Below, in pieces: positions 23,365-33,399 of a DNA stretch of 64,000 nucleotides. The notes under the pieces are model-generated. The model had not been told where the DNA came from. It saw nothing but the letters and a program-made list of their open reading frames with translations, and did not search any database. The stretch is from Phytophthora sp. 'mugwort' (lineage: Eukaryota; Oomycota; Peronosporomycetes; Peronosporales; Peronosporaceae): NCBI GenBank assembly GCA_033558025.1, contig JAUCEF010000016.1, forward strand, positions 124,001-188,000, written 5' to 3'. The first letter of the stretch is position 1, and every line of letters starts with the position of its first letter. A program made the position numbers and the translations under genes.

Positions 23365-23430
23365 CGCTGCCTCAGCTTTACTGTTAGTCGGTATCCGCTC
23401 ACTGGGTGGTGTGCTACACACCGCTCTTTT

Positions 23431-23444
23431 CAATGTCGAAATGA
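23431..23444 (-). promoter_or_regulatory. Oomycete-type initiator of the IF-2 gene
   Basis: Minus-strand TCATTTCGACATTG matches the Inr core well. The predicted start site is at 23442, and the first ATG downstream is at 23364. Confidence 0.65.
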
Positions 23445-23538
23445 ATACAGCTTATAAACTTGACATTTTTTGTTTCAGTGCTGTGATCATTTCGATCCGT
23501 TTGTGACCTCTATGTCTCTATACAATCAACTGTGAGAG

Positions 23539-23553
23539 TCAGTTCCAGCGTTG
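23539..23553 (+). promoter_or_regulatory. Possible initiator of the PHD-finger gene
   Basis: TCAGTTCCAGCGTTG is a partial Inr match 105-119 bases before the ATG at 23658. With the IF-2 initiator it defines a promoter region of only about 100 bases transcribed in both directions. Confidence 0.4.
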
Positions 23554-23657
23554 ATTATCTCAAGCATACTTAAGTCAAGTGATCGTGCGACCCAGGAAGA
23601 GCTTGTCACGCGTGGCGGCATCTGTTGAGTCTTGGAGGCTCGGAGGGCAGGCGCAGG

Positions 23658-25718
23658 ATGCTGAGTGTGCCGCTGATGTTGTTCCGGAGTGGCGGAGACA
23701 CGTCTCTGGGCGCCGAGGCCCGTATGCTGGCGGCGCGCTCCAAGGCGCCGACGAGACTGGCGTCTGGCGGCGACATGCTCGGCCAGTTCTTCGCAGGCCT
23801 GGGTGCGCACTTGGTGGCACTAGGGGAGCTCAAGACGCTGCCATTAAAGGCTGCAGGCTCCGACACCATAGCATCCAGCCGACAGTACAAGGCGGTGAAG
23901 CACAACGGGGACCACCAGGCGGAGCGACCGACCAGCAGTCCATGTCCATCCTCGTCCAGCAGTGACGACAGCAGTAGCAGCAGCGATAGTAGTGGCAAAT
24001 CTAGCTCTAACTCTAACAGCGCCAATGATAGTGAAGACGAAGCTCCACCGCCACCTGCTAACGGCAGCAATAGCAGTGATGGCAACGGAGGAGATGACCA
24101 GAAGAAAGAGGAAGACGACGGAAACAGCAGTGATTCCAGCAGCAGCAGCGGTGACAGCTCAGCAGATGAGAGTGACCAAGAGGAAGACGACGGGGTTATG
24201 ATCGACACGGACGACGAAAAGGACAAGGCTCACAATGGCGTCGACCCGACGGATGACGACTTGAGTGGCGAGAGCGATGGAAGCTCAGATCTGGAGAACT
24301 CGTACCCGCGACTACCTTCAGCACCAGTGGACATGTTGATTGCGTTCCGACAGCAAGCAGCGCACAAGGAATTGCAGCTGACGGACAAACTCAAGAAGGA
24401 AGTGATAGCAGATGCCAAACAACGACACCAAGAGCGACAACAAGCACTGCGCTCGAAGAAGAAGAAAAAAGTACCGCAGTCCAAACGGCGATACTCGAAG
24501 CAGAATGACGTGATGCCTAACAGGTCGACGCATCTCGAAAGACGCAGCACTGGTACTGCCGATGTGATGATGGCCCCACAGGGACAGGACGGAGCTGAGG
24601 ATGAATGGATGGTGGATTGCTCCTGTGGACTGAAGGAGAAAAACTATGACGACGGAACTTCCATGATTCAATGCGATAGCTGCTCACACTGGGTGCATGC
24701 AAAATGTGCAGACAAGCAGCCCGAGGCCGTGGCCCAGGAGAAGTTTTTGTGCTTTCGTTGCAGTTGGATGTTTGACTGCGTGTGTGAGGTTCGCAACCGA
24801 CCCAACCACGATGATGGTCAGCGTATGGTGGAGTGTGAAAGCTGCAAAACGTGGCAGCACACGATGTGCGTGGGTATCCCGATGAATGAGGAGCCAGCGG
24901 ACGATTACCGGTGCCCTCGCTGTGTGAAGAAGGCTCACCGACGCAAATCTGCGTCGAAGGACAGCGGAAGTCGTGATCGACAGCGAAAGCGAAGCCACAT
25001 TGAGCAGTCACGGTACCACCGAAAAAACAGGGATGCGTCGCCGATGGATGTGCGATCTGCAGCTCGCTCTATCGATACTTTGACAACACCGTCTCGTACC
25101 CATAGGAGCAGGCGTAGCGAGCCCAAGGAATCGCCAAAGATGGAGAGGAAAGTCCCTCTCGCTCACGATCCTTCCTCTCCCCCTATTCCAGCAGCAGCAG
25201 CTCCTCCGTCGACTCCTCCACCGCCTCCATCGCCGCCACCACCACCTTCGGCGACTGGACCTGCGCTTTCTGGATCGTCAAAACGTGACCGTAGTCACGG
25301 CCACTTGAAGCGAAGAAGCAAGAAGGAACGAGGACGTTCATTCGCGTCAGGAAGCTCATCACATCGCAAGAGAGGCCGATCAATGGGTAACAGCAGTCCG
25401 TCGTCTTCGAAGAAGGCGCTTTCGTACTCGGAATCGAGTGATAAAGACCACCATGCACCTGCCGTAACACCGTCGCCGAGGGGCAAAGGGCTCATGCTTC
25501 GAGGTTATTCTCCCGCTTCTGCCAGACCGGAGGCTTCCTCATCGCGGCCAGTTGACGTACGTCCTCCGCTTCCACTCACCCCGCCGTCTGGTGGCAGTGG
25601 CCACAGCTATAGCAGCCACAACAACCACGTCAACGGTGGCCGGAAGCGCAAGGGTAGCTCTGCGCGTGATCGGCTCGCGAAGAAACTTAAAATCAAGAAA
25701 TCTTCGCTGCGAGGGTGA
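23658..25718 (+). CDS. Double PHD-finger nuclear protein
   Basis: The gene encodes 686 residues in one exon. The N-terminal 90 residues are ordinary. A long Ser/Asp/Glu-rich acidic tract follows (about 95-205), then a Lys/Arg/Gln helix (about 225-280). Two PHD zinc fingers lie side by side at about 317-370 (CSCGLKEKN, IQCDSCSHWVHAKC, CFRC) and 372-422 (CVCEVRN, VECESCKTWQHTMC, CPRC). The C-terminal 260 residues are basic and Ser/Pro-rich with a run of prolines near 25200 and nuclear-localisation-like clusters. PHD fingers usually read histone H3 tails, so a chromatin role is inferred. The start at 23658 is the first ATG in frame; upstream in-frame codons include only a TTG. It is divergent with IF-2 and convergent with PIG-V. 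Confidence 0.88.
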   Translation: MLSVPLMLFRSGGDTSLGAEARMLAARSKAPTRLASGGDMLGQFFAGLGAHLVALGELKTLPLKAAGSDTIASSRQYKAVKHNGDHQAERPTSSPCPSSSSSDDSSSSSDSSGKSSSNSNSANDSEDEAPPPPANGSNSSDGNGGDDQKKEEDDGNSSDSSSSSGDSSADESDQEEDDGVMIDTDDEKDKAHNGVDPTDDDLSGESDGSSDLENSYPRLPSAPVDMLIAFRQQAAHKELQLTDKLKKEVIADAKQRHQERQQALRSKKKKKVPQSKRRYSKQNDVMPNRSTHLERRSTGTADVMMAPQGQDGAEDEWMVDCSCGLKEKNYDDGTSMIQCDSCSHWVHAKCADKQPEAVAQEKFLCFRCSWMFDCVCEVRNRPNHDDGQRMVECESCKTWQHTMCVGIPMNEEPADDYRCPRCVKKAHRRKSASKDSGSRDRQRKRSHIEQSRYHRKNRDASPMDVRSAARSIDTLTTPSRTHRSRRSEPKESPKMERKVPLAHDPSSPPIPAAAAPPSTPPPPPSPPPPPSATGPALSGSSKRDRSHGHLKRRSKKERGRSFASGSSSHRKRGRSMGNSSPSSSKKALSYSESSDKDHHAPAVTPSPRGKGLMLRGYSPASARPEASSSRPVDVRPPLPLTPPSGGSGHSYSSHNNHVNGGRKRKGSSARDRLAKKLKIKKSSLRG

Positions 25719-25901
25719 AGGGGTGATGACGTTTTGGATGATCGAAGACTGACTGGCGTAGGAGATCACAGCACGCAGATGATATCATCGATATGCGGAG
25801 GCGCGAGTGTCAGGAAGATGAGGGTCTAGTGGAGGATGAAGTGGTTATTTTGCTACGAAACACGTAGTTATTCATTTGTTTTTTGGTTTCCAAGATGTGT
25901 G

Positions 25902-27280
25902 TTATGTCCACGGGTAAAACGAAGGGAAAAGGACACTGCCCAATACAGTGAAGAGCAGGAAGTAGCCCACGATGAGTCGGCCGTAGAGTGTCAACACTGG
26001 GGATACTTTCCTTTTTACTGTGGAGTCACAGATCAGTGCCGCAGGATGCCAAAATAATGGGGGACATGCGCATAACAATCTCGTCGTGACTTGGATGTGT
26101 ACGACGAGAAGCGCGTTCACCACGAGAAACAGCCAGTGAGTATAATACGGAGTGAGAGCATTGCCTCGCCAACCACGTCCTTGCTGCTGTGACGCTATGT
26201 TGGCTTGCCCAGGCACGACATTACCCCGGAAGTACCCGTAAAGTGCATGTAAGCTCAGCGAAATGATCGGCGCAGCAAGGAGAAAGTTCGGCAATTGCTT
26301 CACTTCGTAGTAGCGGAAGAGTCCCACGTTCCAGTATTCACTCTGGATGAACGTGTACATGACAGATAAGTTGGGCACCGCCTTGACGCACCAGCTCCGA
26401 TCCTGTGTCTCAATACCCGCGGAAACGTCCCAACCAAAGCGCTGAACTAGCGACGGACAATAGGGAATCATCGAGGTGACGAAATACACAATCTGTGGCC
26501 CAATAGCAAGTACCCCAAGACCTGCCGTGCATACCCAGAAGCCTAGGAAGCGGAAAAGCTCTCGTGGTGATGGCGAAACTGTCACGCGATGCCAAGCAAT
26601 GAACACTGGCAACAAGAAAACCCACAAATGTTAATGGCCAGTATAACAGAACCTAACGCACTGCAACCGGCCGTACGTGATAGCAATATGCCGTTGGATC
26701 GCGTCGCTGAGGCCGCGCCGAAGAGCAGCGCGCAAAGTACCAGATCACGGAAGGCTCGACTTGTCTTCGGCGCGTGCACATGCCTAGCTAGGAAATACAT
26801 GCCGCTGAAGCTCAACAGACACATGAGACTCTCTGAGTAGATGGCCGACATGAAGATGCTCGACGGTGCCACGCAAAAGAGGTAGGCAGCTCGTCGTGCG
26901 ACAACCTCGTCCCGCAGCACAACACATCCTAGGCGGTAGAGGAATAGCGCCGCTAGCACGAAGCTCACATTACTAATGAGCCAGCCGCCGGTGAGAACGG
27001 CTGCCGAAGCATGCAGCGGTAGCAGGTAAGCTAACCATCGCGTCAGCAACGGGTAGAGCGGGAAGAAGGCGTGGAAGTGCTCGAAATCGTAACCATGCAA
27101 CGCGATGTGGGAGAAGTAGACGCCGTCCCAGTTGCTCAGCGCCGCGAGTGGAGACCCACCTGCCCGAAGATGCGAAGAAGTGTCGTACGGCGTCACGATG
27201 ACGGACGTCGCCAGCGCCACCAGCGTCACACACGCCCGTGTCGCCACGGCGAAGGCGACGACGTTGCGCTCCACGTCCAT
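25902..27280 (-). CDS. GPI mannosyltransferase 2 (PIG-V/GPI18), two exons
   Basis: Exons on the minus strand are 27280-26677 and 26605-25902, joined by a 71-base phase-1 intron (GTACGGCC...TTGTTGCCAG), giving 435 residues. It should add the second, alpha-1,6-linked mannose to the GPI precursor in the ER lumen, using dolichol-phosphate mannose. The family signature NWDGVYFSHIALHGY, followed by HFHAFFPLYPLL, is at about 50-80. SAIYSESLMCLLSFSG and ATRSNGIL follow, then many hydrophobic helices, including QSEYWNVGLFRYYEVKQLPN in the second exon. The intron removes an in-frame TGA near 26582. The gene lies 135 bases downstream of the ankyrin-type gene on the same strand. No initiator was seen. 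Confidence 0.9.
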
Positions 27281-27414
27281 CGTCGCAAAATCGTTTAGTT
27301 CGGATACTCTATTACGTGTAATCAAGCGTCCTGATTGGACAATATATATGCACTCTATCTGTATATCCACAAAATTCCAATTTGGGCCCCAACATGAGTT
27401 GCAATCATTGCAGC

Positions 27415-29037
27415 TCAGTTGAGACCCTGGAGCCACGCGAGCGTGTCCTCAGCGCCTCCTTCCTCAGCGTGTTCCAGTGCCTGCACCACGGAGCACGAGC
27501 CACGGATGTCGCTGTAGAGGAACTGGACGACCTCTAGATGGTCCATGTAGGCTGCAGCGTTGAACGCCTCCAAATTGCCGCAGACCTCGCGATGGTGTTC
27601 TGTGAGCCATTGAACCACCGGGAGGTGGCCGTTTGTGGCCGCCAGCTCCAGAGCCATGGGTGTCCAGCGTGAGTCAGCCTGCGTAGTGTCCTCTTCGTCG
27701 CTGGACTCCTCGCCGACAGGCTGCTCTTCGTCAACGTGGTTGCTGCGGTCGAAGTGCAACCAGCGCAGAACGTCCACAAAACCGTGACGAGCGGCTTCAT
27801 CCACGGCCTTGGTGCTTGTCTGCCATTCGCGCGTTGCCGGCTCGTCGCGCAGGAACTGGAGGATGTCTACATGACCAGCAACAGCAGCAGCATCCATAGC
27901 GATTGTTAATGCAGGCGAACTCTGCTCGTACAGCTCGCGGAAGTGCGCAACAAGCCATTCGACGCAGTTACGGTGACCGCCATCGACCGCAGCAACCAGA
28001 GCGCTAATGGCGTCAGACTCGCGGGTGAGATTAACCAAGTCGTTCTCGTAGAGATAGACCAGCACGTCGCTGTGCCCATTGCGTGCCGCCTTTTCAATGG
28101 CCTCCACGGTGCAGGAGGGCAAGTGTCCGTCAACGCTCATCGGCAATGCCGTGGAGTGGTCGTGGAACCACTTAAGGATGCGGACCTGGCCGTATTCGGA
28201 CGCAACATCCATCCACGATCCAGCAGCCTCCTCGCACTTGAGCGACTTCACAGGAAGCACGGCAATGAGCCACGTCAAAACCGCTTCTTGGCCATTTGCA
28301 ATAGCAGCGTGCACCATCTTGGGGCCAACGCTTTCGAACAGTTGCGGGAAGTGCTCGCTGAGGTACTTAAGGACGTACAGGTGTCCACCACGCGCTGCGT
28401 TGATCATGGCACTGGACGTACATTCCTGCTTGCGGACCTCACAGAGCCAACGAACGATGTGCAAATGGCCTTCGCTGGCCGCGTAGTTCACAGCGCTCGG
28501 CGTACACCCCTCGGCGCGGTGGTCGTTAAGCCATTGCAACACGTGTAGCTGGCCGTTCTGCGCCGCCAGGTCCATTGCGCGACTGGTACACCCCTCCTTG
28601 CGATTCGCGTGCAGCCACTGCACCACCGAAAGGTGGCCGCTGCTGGCGGCGTAGTCCATTGCCTTGGTGGTGCATCCTTCGCTGCGGTTCGCGTGCAGCC
28701 ACTGCACAATCAGGAGATGTCCGTTCTTGGCTGCGTCGTCCATGGCGCGCGTCGAGCAGCCACTGAGTTGCTCCGTGTTGTGAAGCCACGTGAGGATGTC
28801 CAGGTGTCCGTTACAGGCCGCAAAGTCCATGACCAGCGAGTTGTTGTCCTCTTGCGGCCTCTTAGAGGAAGTCAGCGCCAGGTGCTGCACCAGAAACTTC
28901 ATGCCCTGCGCCGCCGCGCTCTCAAGCGTCCACCCGCTCGAGTAGTCGAGGAACTGGTTCATGGCTTCCCATATGTGCGACAGCTCACTCACACCATCGC
29001 GGTTGGTGCACACAAGCCTCGCCGCCGTCAACACCAT
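27415..29037 (-). CDS. Ankyrin-type repeat protein
   Basis: Single exon, 540 residues from ATG 29037. From about residue 70 to the end it consists of repeats of about 33-34 residues of the oomycete ankyrin type, with the pattern GHLxVVQWLHxNRxEGCTxxAMDxAA. The best-preserved units are at about 85-230 and they become irregular towards the C-terminus, where an acidic insert (EESSDEEDTTQ) interrupts them. Such repeats mediate protein binding. No enzymatic domain, signal peptide or membrane segment is seen, so the role is unknown. The family is large in Phytophthora; repeat unit similarity at DNA level (about 28480-28720) suggests internal duplication. Confidence 0.9.
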   Translation of the reverse strand: MVLTAARLVCTNRDGVSELSHIWEAMNQFLDYSSGWTLESAAAQGMKFLVQHLALTSSKRPQEDNNSLVMDFAACNGHLDILTWLHNTEQLSGCSTRAMDDAAKNGHLLIVQWLHANRSEGCTTKAMDYAASSGHLSVVQWLHANRKEGCTSRAMDLAAQNGQLHVLQWLNDHRAEGCTPSAVNYAASEGHLHIVRWLCEVRKQECTSSAMINAARGGHLYVLKYLSEHFPQLFESVGPKMVHAAIANGQEAVLTWLIAVLPVKSLKCEEAAGSWMDVASEYGQVRILKWFHDHSTALPMSVDGHLPSCTVEAIEKAARNGHSDVLVYLYENDLVNLTRESDAISALVAAVDGGHRNCVEWLVAHFRELYEQSSPALTIAMDAAAVAGHVDILQFLRDEPATREWQTSTKAVDEAARHGFVDVLRWLHFDRSNHVDEEQPVGEESSDEEDTTQADSRWTPMALELAATNGHLPVVQWLTEHHREVCGNLEAFNAAAYMDHLEVVQFLYSDIRGSCSVVQALEHAEEGGAEDTLAWLQGLN

Positions 29038-29610
29038 CTTGGTTCAATCGCGTTGTCGATTGGTTGCGATAATTGTGGAGACCCTGTTGCAACTCGATAA
29101 AGCGAGTGAAGAGTGGAGGTCCACTCAGTGGCGATGAGGCGGCTGCAAGGCGAAAGCGGAAGTGGTCGGCATGGCGCGAGTTGGACAGGTTCAGCACCAC
29201 TGATTGATGTCGTCGACGCATAGCCAACGCGCCCTTTCGCTTAATGTCTCAAAAGATCAACAACTTATACCTTTTGTAAGTTATACTATCCGGATAATGA
29301 TAATAATAAGAACTTTAGCAAACAGAACCTATCTTTCATATACTGCCGTAACTAGTACTAACTATTAGATACTTCTTGCACATACTACTGTAACAATCGA
29401 TACGTCGTTAAACGGGAAGAGGGCCACGTACTTGGCTCCGGGCACCATATGAATCTGGTGGTCAGCATGGCGCGAGCGAGATATTTTTTAACAATTCAGT
29501 GAGATACATGTACCCGCCTTCACAACATCGTTTGATCGACAACATCCCCGCGTCTCCGCAGGCTCTCAGATTTGTTGGCAGTATCGGCATCTGATACTGC
29601 AAAACGTCCC
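29038..29610. other. Intergenic stretch upstream of the ankyrin-type gene
   Basis: AT-rich, with no gene. ATTGG at 29059 and the start region of the ankyrin gene lie at its left end. Confidence 0.4.
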
Positions 29611-29777
29611 TCAATTTTAATTTAAAAATTGGAGAGGGTGAAATATTTTAGAGTTTCTGTACTTTAAATATTTATCACTCATCCTAAAAAGTAGAGGATG
29701 AGTGATAAATATTTAAAGTACAGAAACTCTAAAATATTGAAGACAATGTAAATATTTCACACTCCAGAATTTGAGTT
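29611..29777. mobile_element. Foldback/MITE-like element with a perfect 44-bp inverted repeat
   Basis: Arms at 29642-29685 and 29695-29738 are perfect inverted copies of 44 bases around a 9-base loop (AAAAAGTAG). Outside them the symmetry continues with an interruption: TTGGAGAGGGTGAAATATT on the left pairs with AATATTTCACACTCCA on the right after an extra 12-18 bases. An RNA from here would form a long, perfectly paired hairpin. No coding sequence is inside. The boundaries are approximate and no target duplication was recognised. Confidence 0.75.
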
Positions 29778-29779
29778 AT

Positions 29780-31021
29780 GTAATGTACCGACTTCGTTGA
29801 ATTGAATTTGTAACGACAAAGAATTAAGAGCTCAACATATTTGACCTCATGCCACGCTAACATAGCACAAGGTTGCGTTAGATGGCGTCGTTATCTTCGC
29901 CATCGCTGTAAGCGCTTCCCCAAACCAACTCAATCCATATGAACATATCAATCAGCCTCAGAACGGTAACACCATATAAAGGACGTCATCCCAGGTTACC
30001 CAGATAGTAACAACTCGAAAATCAAGATGCAATAAACACCACAAAAATCTCCATCGTATCGCCCGCACCACTTCGCTCCTAAAACGTTAGCGGACTCCCC
30101 TCTCGCAAATCGCGATTATGAATCAGTGGCTTGGCAGAAATAGTGATGTAGCGCAGAATGAGCGCTTCACCAACATGTGCATATTTTTAAGGACCATCAA
30201 GAAGGCGATCAATTTCTTGTAAGTCCATGAAGATAATTTTCTTCATGTTGGTGTGAGCAGATGAGGCTTGCACCACGTAAACTCTATTAGAGACTTTCTG
30301 CTATTGAGAATTGGAGCTTGCTGTTAGATATGTGGTGTAGACACTCCAGAGGAGCATAGTTACGATGAGAAGTTTGCGAAGTTCGCGCTGCGAGGGGAGG
30401 CTCACATACAAAAAAAACGTATAGTGGACCCGAACACAATTTACGGCCAGTCTTATACATACAAAATTCAATTCAAACCTCACGAAATGATAGAATCATT
30501 AATTAAAGCCACCAGTTGGCTGGCAGGCTGTAGGCGCTCTCAGCACGGCCTACTTGTGCTCTTGCTGCCATTCAACAACTTGATGGGCCGAGGTCCATCG
30601 ACATACGACGACCTGCAAGACAGACTGTGTGTCGACAGAATGGCGGTGGATCGGTAATGGTTGGGGAAGCTTCAGCGCAGCTGGAAAGTCGAAGCTCGCA
30701 GTGCTCCAAGGGCGGCAGGCGTCGGAGCACTACGTCTACTCGGTGTTAGAGTACATGCTCCGATTTGCGCATCTCCATCATGGCGTGGACTACACCTTCA
30801 TGTAAGCGATGCACACACACGACGTATCCATCTACCACTGAATGGCCATCAGAGTCCAGATTGCAATAACTTATCTATTACAACTCTCTTTTTTTTTCTT
30901 CTTCACTCAAGTCGCCTCTGTTCCAGGGTAATCCTTAATACATTATGAGCCCAACGCAAGCCTCGCCCGATGATGACTACGATTCCGGCGCCTCAATGAC
31001 CGGAACTTTATGGTCTGGAAG
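29780..31021. other. Gene-free stretch left of gypsy copy B
   Basis: No convincing gene. A segment at about 29960-30060 has a TATA-like box (ACCATATAAAGGACG), a CAATAAA and repeated AACC words, and could be a solo LTR of another element. This is not proven. Confidence 0.35.
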
Positions 31022-31373
31022 TGCAACGGGTTCTCTCTTCAGAGCAGGTGTACCCAAGTACACTAAGTGATGTAGCTAAGCATCACTATGACGTCGACAA
31101 TAATGACGTCATGGATAGGTACCACAGATATGGTACAAAGACCTCAGAGCCACTCAATAGGATAACATCTAGGGAACTTTATAGGTGACTAATAGTTAGT
31201 ATGTAGACGCATTAAAAGGGGTCGCCTATAAATATAATCAGTCTTAATTCTACCTAATTTTGGTAACAGTCTCACCCACAGGCCAGGGACTAATGAACTG
31301 CCGTTCACTGAGAGTTTGTATACTCTCTGGAAGTCACACTTCCTGTGCGCAAGGCGTTGTGTGCCCCGTCACA
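31022..31373 (+). repeat. 5' LTR of gypsy copy B
   Basis: It is collinear with 5858-6221 from CTCTTCAGAGCAGG onward. The first bases (TGCAACGGGTT) are a diverged version of the copy A start, with about 20 bases missing. It ends GTCACA, followed by the internal region. The CRE-like TGACGTCA (31104-31111) and the CTATAAATATA box (near 31227) are kept. Confidence 0.85.
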
Positions 31374-31441
31374 CTTGGTAGCACTTGTAGTCAATCCACG
31401 CCTATGCAGGTTACCACCTGAAACCTCTGGGTCCTAGCAAC

Positions 31442-32360
31442 ATGGACCGGAATGAGTTTCCTCATTTGAACGACTCACAGTTCGAGTCCGTTCCTAAGAT
31501 GACTGGCATCTTTGGACTGAATGCCTTGCGCAGCTTGGCGTCGTCAACGCAAGCTGAGCAGGTCGAACGCGGTCACGCGTTCGACATGTATGTGCGGGGG
31601 CTCATCGAACATGTTCGGAGCAACCTGCAAGTTTTGGCTGCAGAGCCGAAACCGGTCTACCCCAAGCCGCTGAGGCTGAAGGTAAACCCATATGAAGGGA
31701 AGGAAGGTGAAAACCTTCACTTCTGGGTACGTGAAGTAGAGCTCGCAATGGATGCGGCTCTCATCTCCTCGGAGCACCTCGGAGCACCTCCGAGTGGCTG
31801 TCGCCCTCTCCAACCTTAGCGGGCGTGCTAAGAGTTGGGCGTATACGAGGGAAGCGACAACGCCTGGATGCTTCGTATCCTGGGCTTAGCTATGTGAACA
31901 GCTCAGAGCCGCGTACCTCCCGGCGAACTATGAGTACCGCCAGCGGTCACGCTTCCTGTCATGTAAACAAGGAAGACGTGAGCTGCACGAGTACATCCAG
32001 GAGATGCGGAAGCTCACTGCATCTCTCGCGGGAAACTCACTCCATGAACACATCAAGGTGGCGGTGTTCATGGACGGCCTAAGAGTGGGCCCAGCCCGCA
32101 CCCAGCTGCTTCGGGTGCAGGCCAATACTCTGGAAGAGGCGATCCAAGTCGCGGGGCCCCGAGCGGGCCAGTTCCTATAGAACTTGGGTTCGCTGAGCAG
32201 CATGATATTCGCTGCTATAACTGTAGTAAGCTAGGGCACATGGCACGTCCCTATCCTGTGGGGGGACAACGAAAGCGTTTCCCTCCAAAAGCCATCGCGC
32301 TTAAGGGTCGCTGGCAAAGACCGCGACCCCACGGGCAGGGGAACGCAGGACACCAGTAGG
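31442..32360 (+). pseudogene. Broken gypsy gag with zinc knuckle (copy B)
   Basis: It starts MDRNEFPHLNDSQFES at 31442. The retrotransposon gag region follows (NPYEGKEGENLHFWVREVEL). The first frame ends at 31819 because the ten bases GGAGCACCTC are duplicated in tandem (31771-31780 and 31781-31790), shifting the frame. The gag region resumes in another frame to about 32180 (MRKLTASLAGNSLHEHIKV). The knuckle at 32213-32254 reads CYNCSKLGHMARPY, with Tyr (TAT at 32252) where the last Cys of CX2CX4HX4C belongs. Confidence 0.85.
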
Positions 32361-32499
32361 GGCGTGGCGCCCTACTGGGGAAGATCTAAGTTTTCATGAG
32401 CGGTGCGCAGGTGGCGCGCACCATGGAGACTTAGCCCCTGAGAGTCTTTGCATTCGAATCGAAGAAGGGCAGCGTTGGGCTGCTAGTAGCACACGTAAG

Positions 32500-32860
32500 T
32501 GTACGGGGATATACCCAAGGCTTCCGGTTCTTAATAGGCTCCGGGGCGTCGAAGAACTTCGCACGCCGTCAGACTGTTGCGGAGAACAGCAACAAGTTGT
32601 CCGATGCTTTACGAGAAAGCAAATGGAACGGGATAGTGTCAGTACTACTGGCCGACGGAACGGTGATTACCGTTTCCAAGATCCACGTGGATCTAGCTGT
32701 GAAGTTCGAGGACTTTGACAGCATGGAGCAGTTTACTGTCCTAGAGATGGGCAAGTATGACTTGAACCTGGGCATGCCGCTGTCTCGAGAAACGTGAGCT
32801 ATGGATCGATTGGGGAAACGAAGCCATCGAGGCCAGCCGCCCGCAGTTACTGGCAGAGCA
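32500..32860 (+). pseudogene. Retropepsin remnant with mutated catalytic site (copy B)
   Basis: The segment FRFLIGSGASKNFARRQ at about 32522-32570 is the active-site region, but the expected DSGA motif reads GSGA (GGC at 32537-32539). It continues through LLADGTVITVSKIHVDL to KYDLNLGMPL at about 32755-32780. The family assignment is clear, and the protein should be inactive. Confidence 0.8.
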
Positions 32861-33103
32861 TTGGTGAGCCATGTTCCCACTTCTGCCAGGAACTGGGGCG
32901 TCCGATAGGGGTGCCGGGATGCAAGAGCATCCAGTGAATTTTTGGGAGATGCCGACGTATTGAGCGACTCCCTAGAAGCGGTGGCAGCACAAGCTGCACC
33001 TGGTCGAGTGCGGCAGTCCTTGCAGGATAGCCCTCGACCCCCGCCGGAATCTAGACCGGCGGCTGAGGTTTCAAGAATGGCGGTGCCCGGAGGCACCGAC
33101 CAG

Positions 33104-33357
33104 TTGGGTAACCTAGGTCCACACCAAGTCACTCAGACAGAAACTGGCGAGGAAGGCGCTAGGCACTTCCTGTGTGGGTAACCATGTTCCACACCGAGTC
33201 ACATAGACAGAAACTGGCGAGGAAGGCGCAGAATGCGCTTCCTGTGTGGGTAACCTTGTTCCACACCAGGTCAACCAGACCATAACAGAAGAAGAAGTAG
33301 CGGAATGCACTTCTTGTTTGGGTAACCAGGTTCCACACGAAGCCCTAGAGGCTTTGG
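33104..33357 (+). repeat. 72-bp tandem repeat inside gypsy pol, about 3.5 units (copy B)
   Basis: Units start TGGGTAACC at about 33104, 33175, 33247 and 33319. They share TTCCACACC, (in the first two) CAGAAACTGGCGAGGAAGGCG, and CACTTCCTGTG-like ends. The third unit is diverged and the fourth partial. The 24-codon period would insert or remove in-frame peptide blocks between protease and RT. Copy A has only two units. Confidence 0.75.
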
Positions 33358-33399
33358 ACATACCCATAGTGACTTCCCAGAATCGCGGCACAATTGGTC

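Noticed and set aside
23606..24226. 206-codon minus-strand frame opposite the PHD gene
   Set aside because: It is the mirror of the Ser/Asp/Glu-rich repeats of the PHD protein and has a biased Ser/Leu composition without domains.
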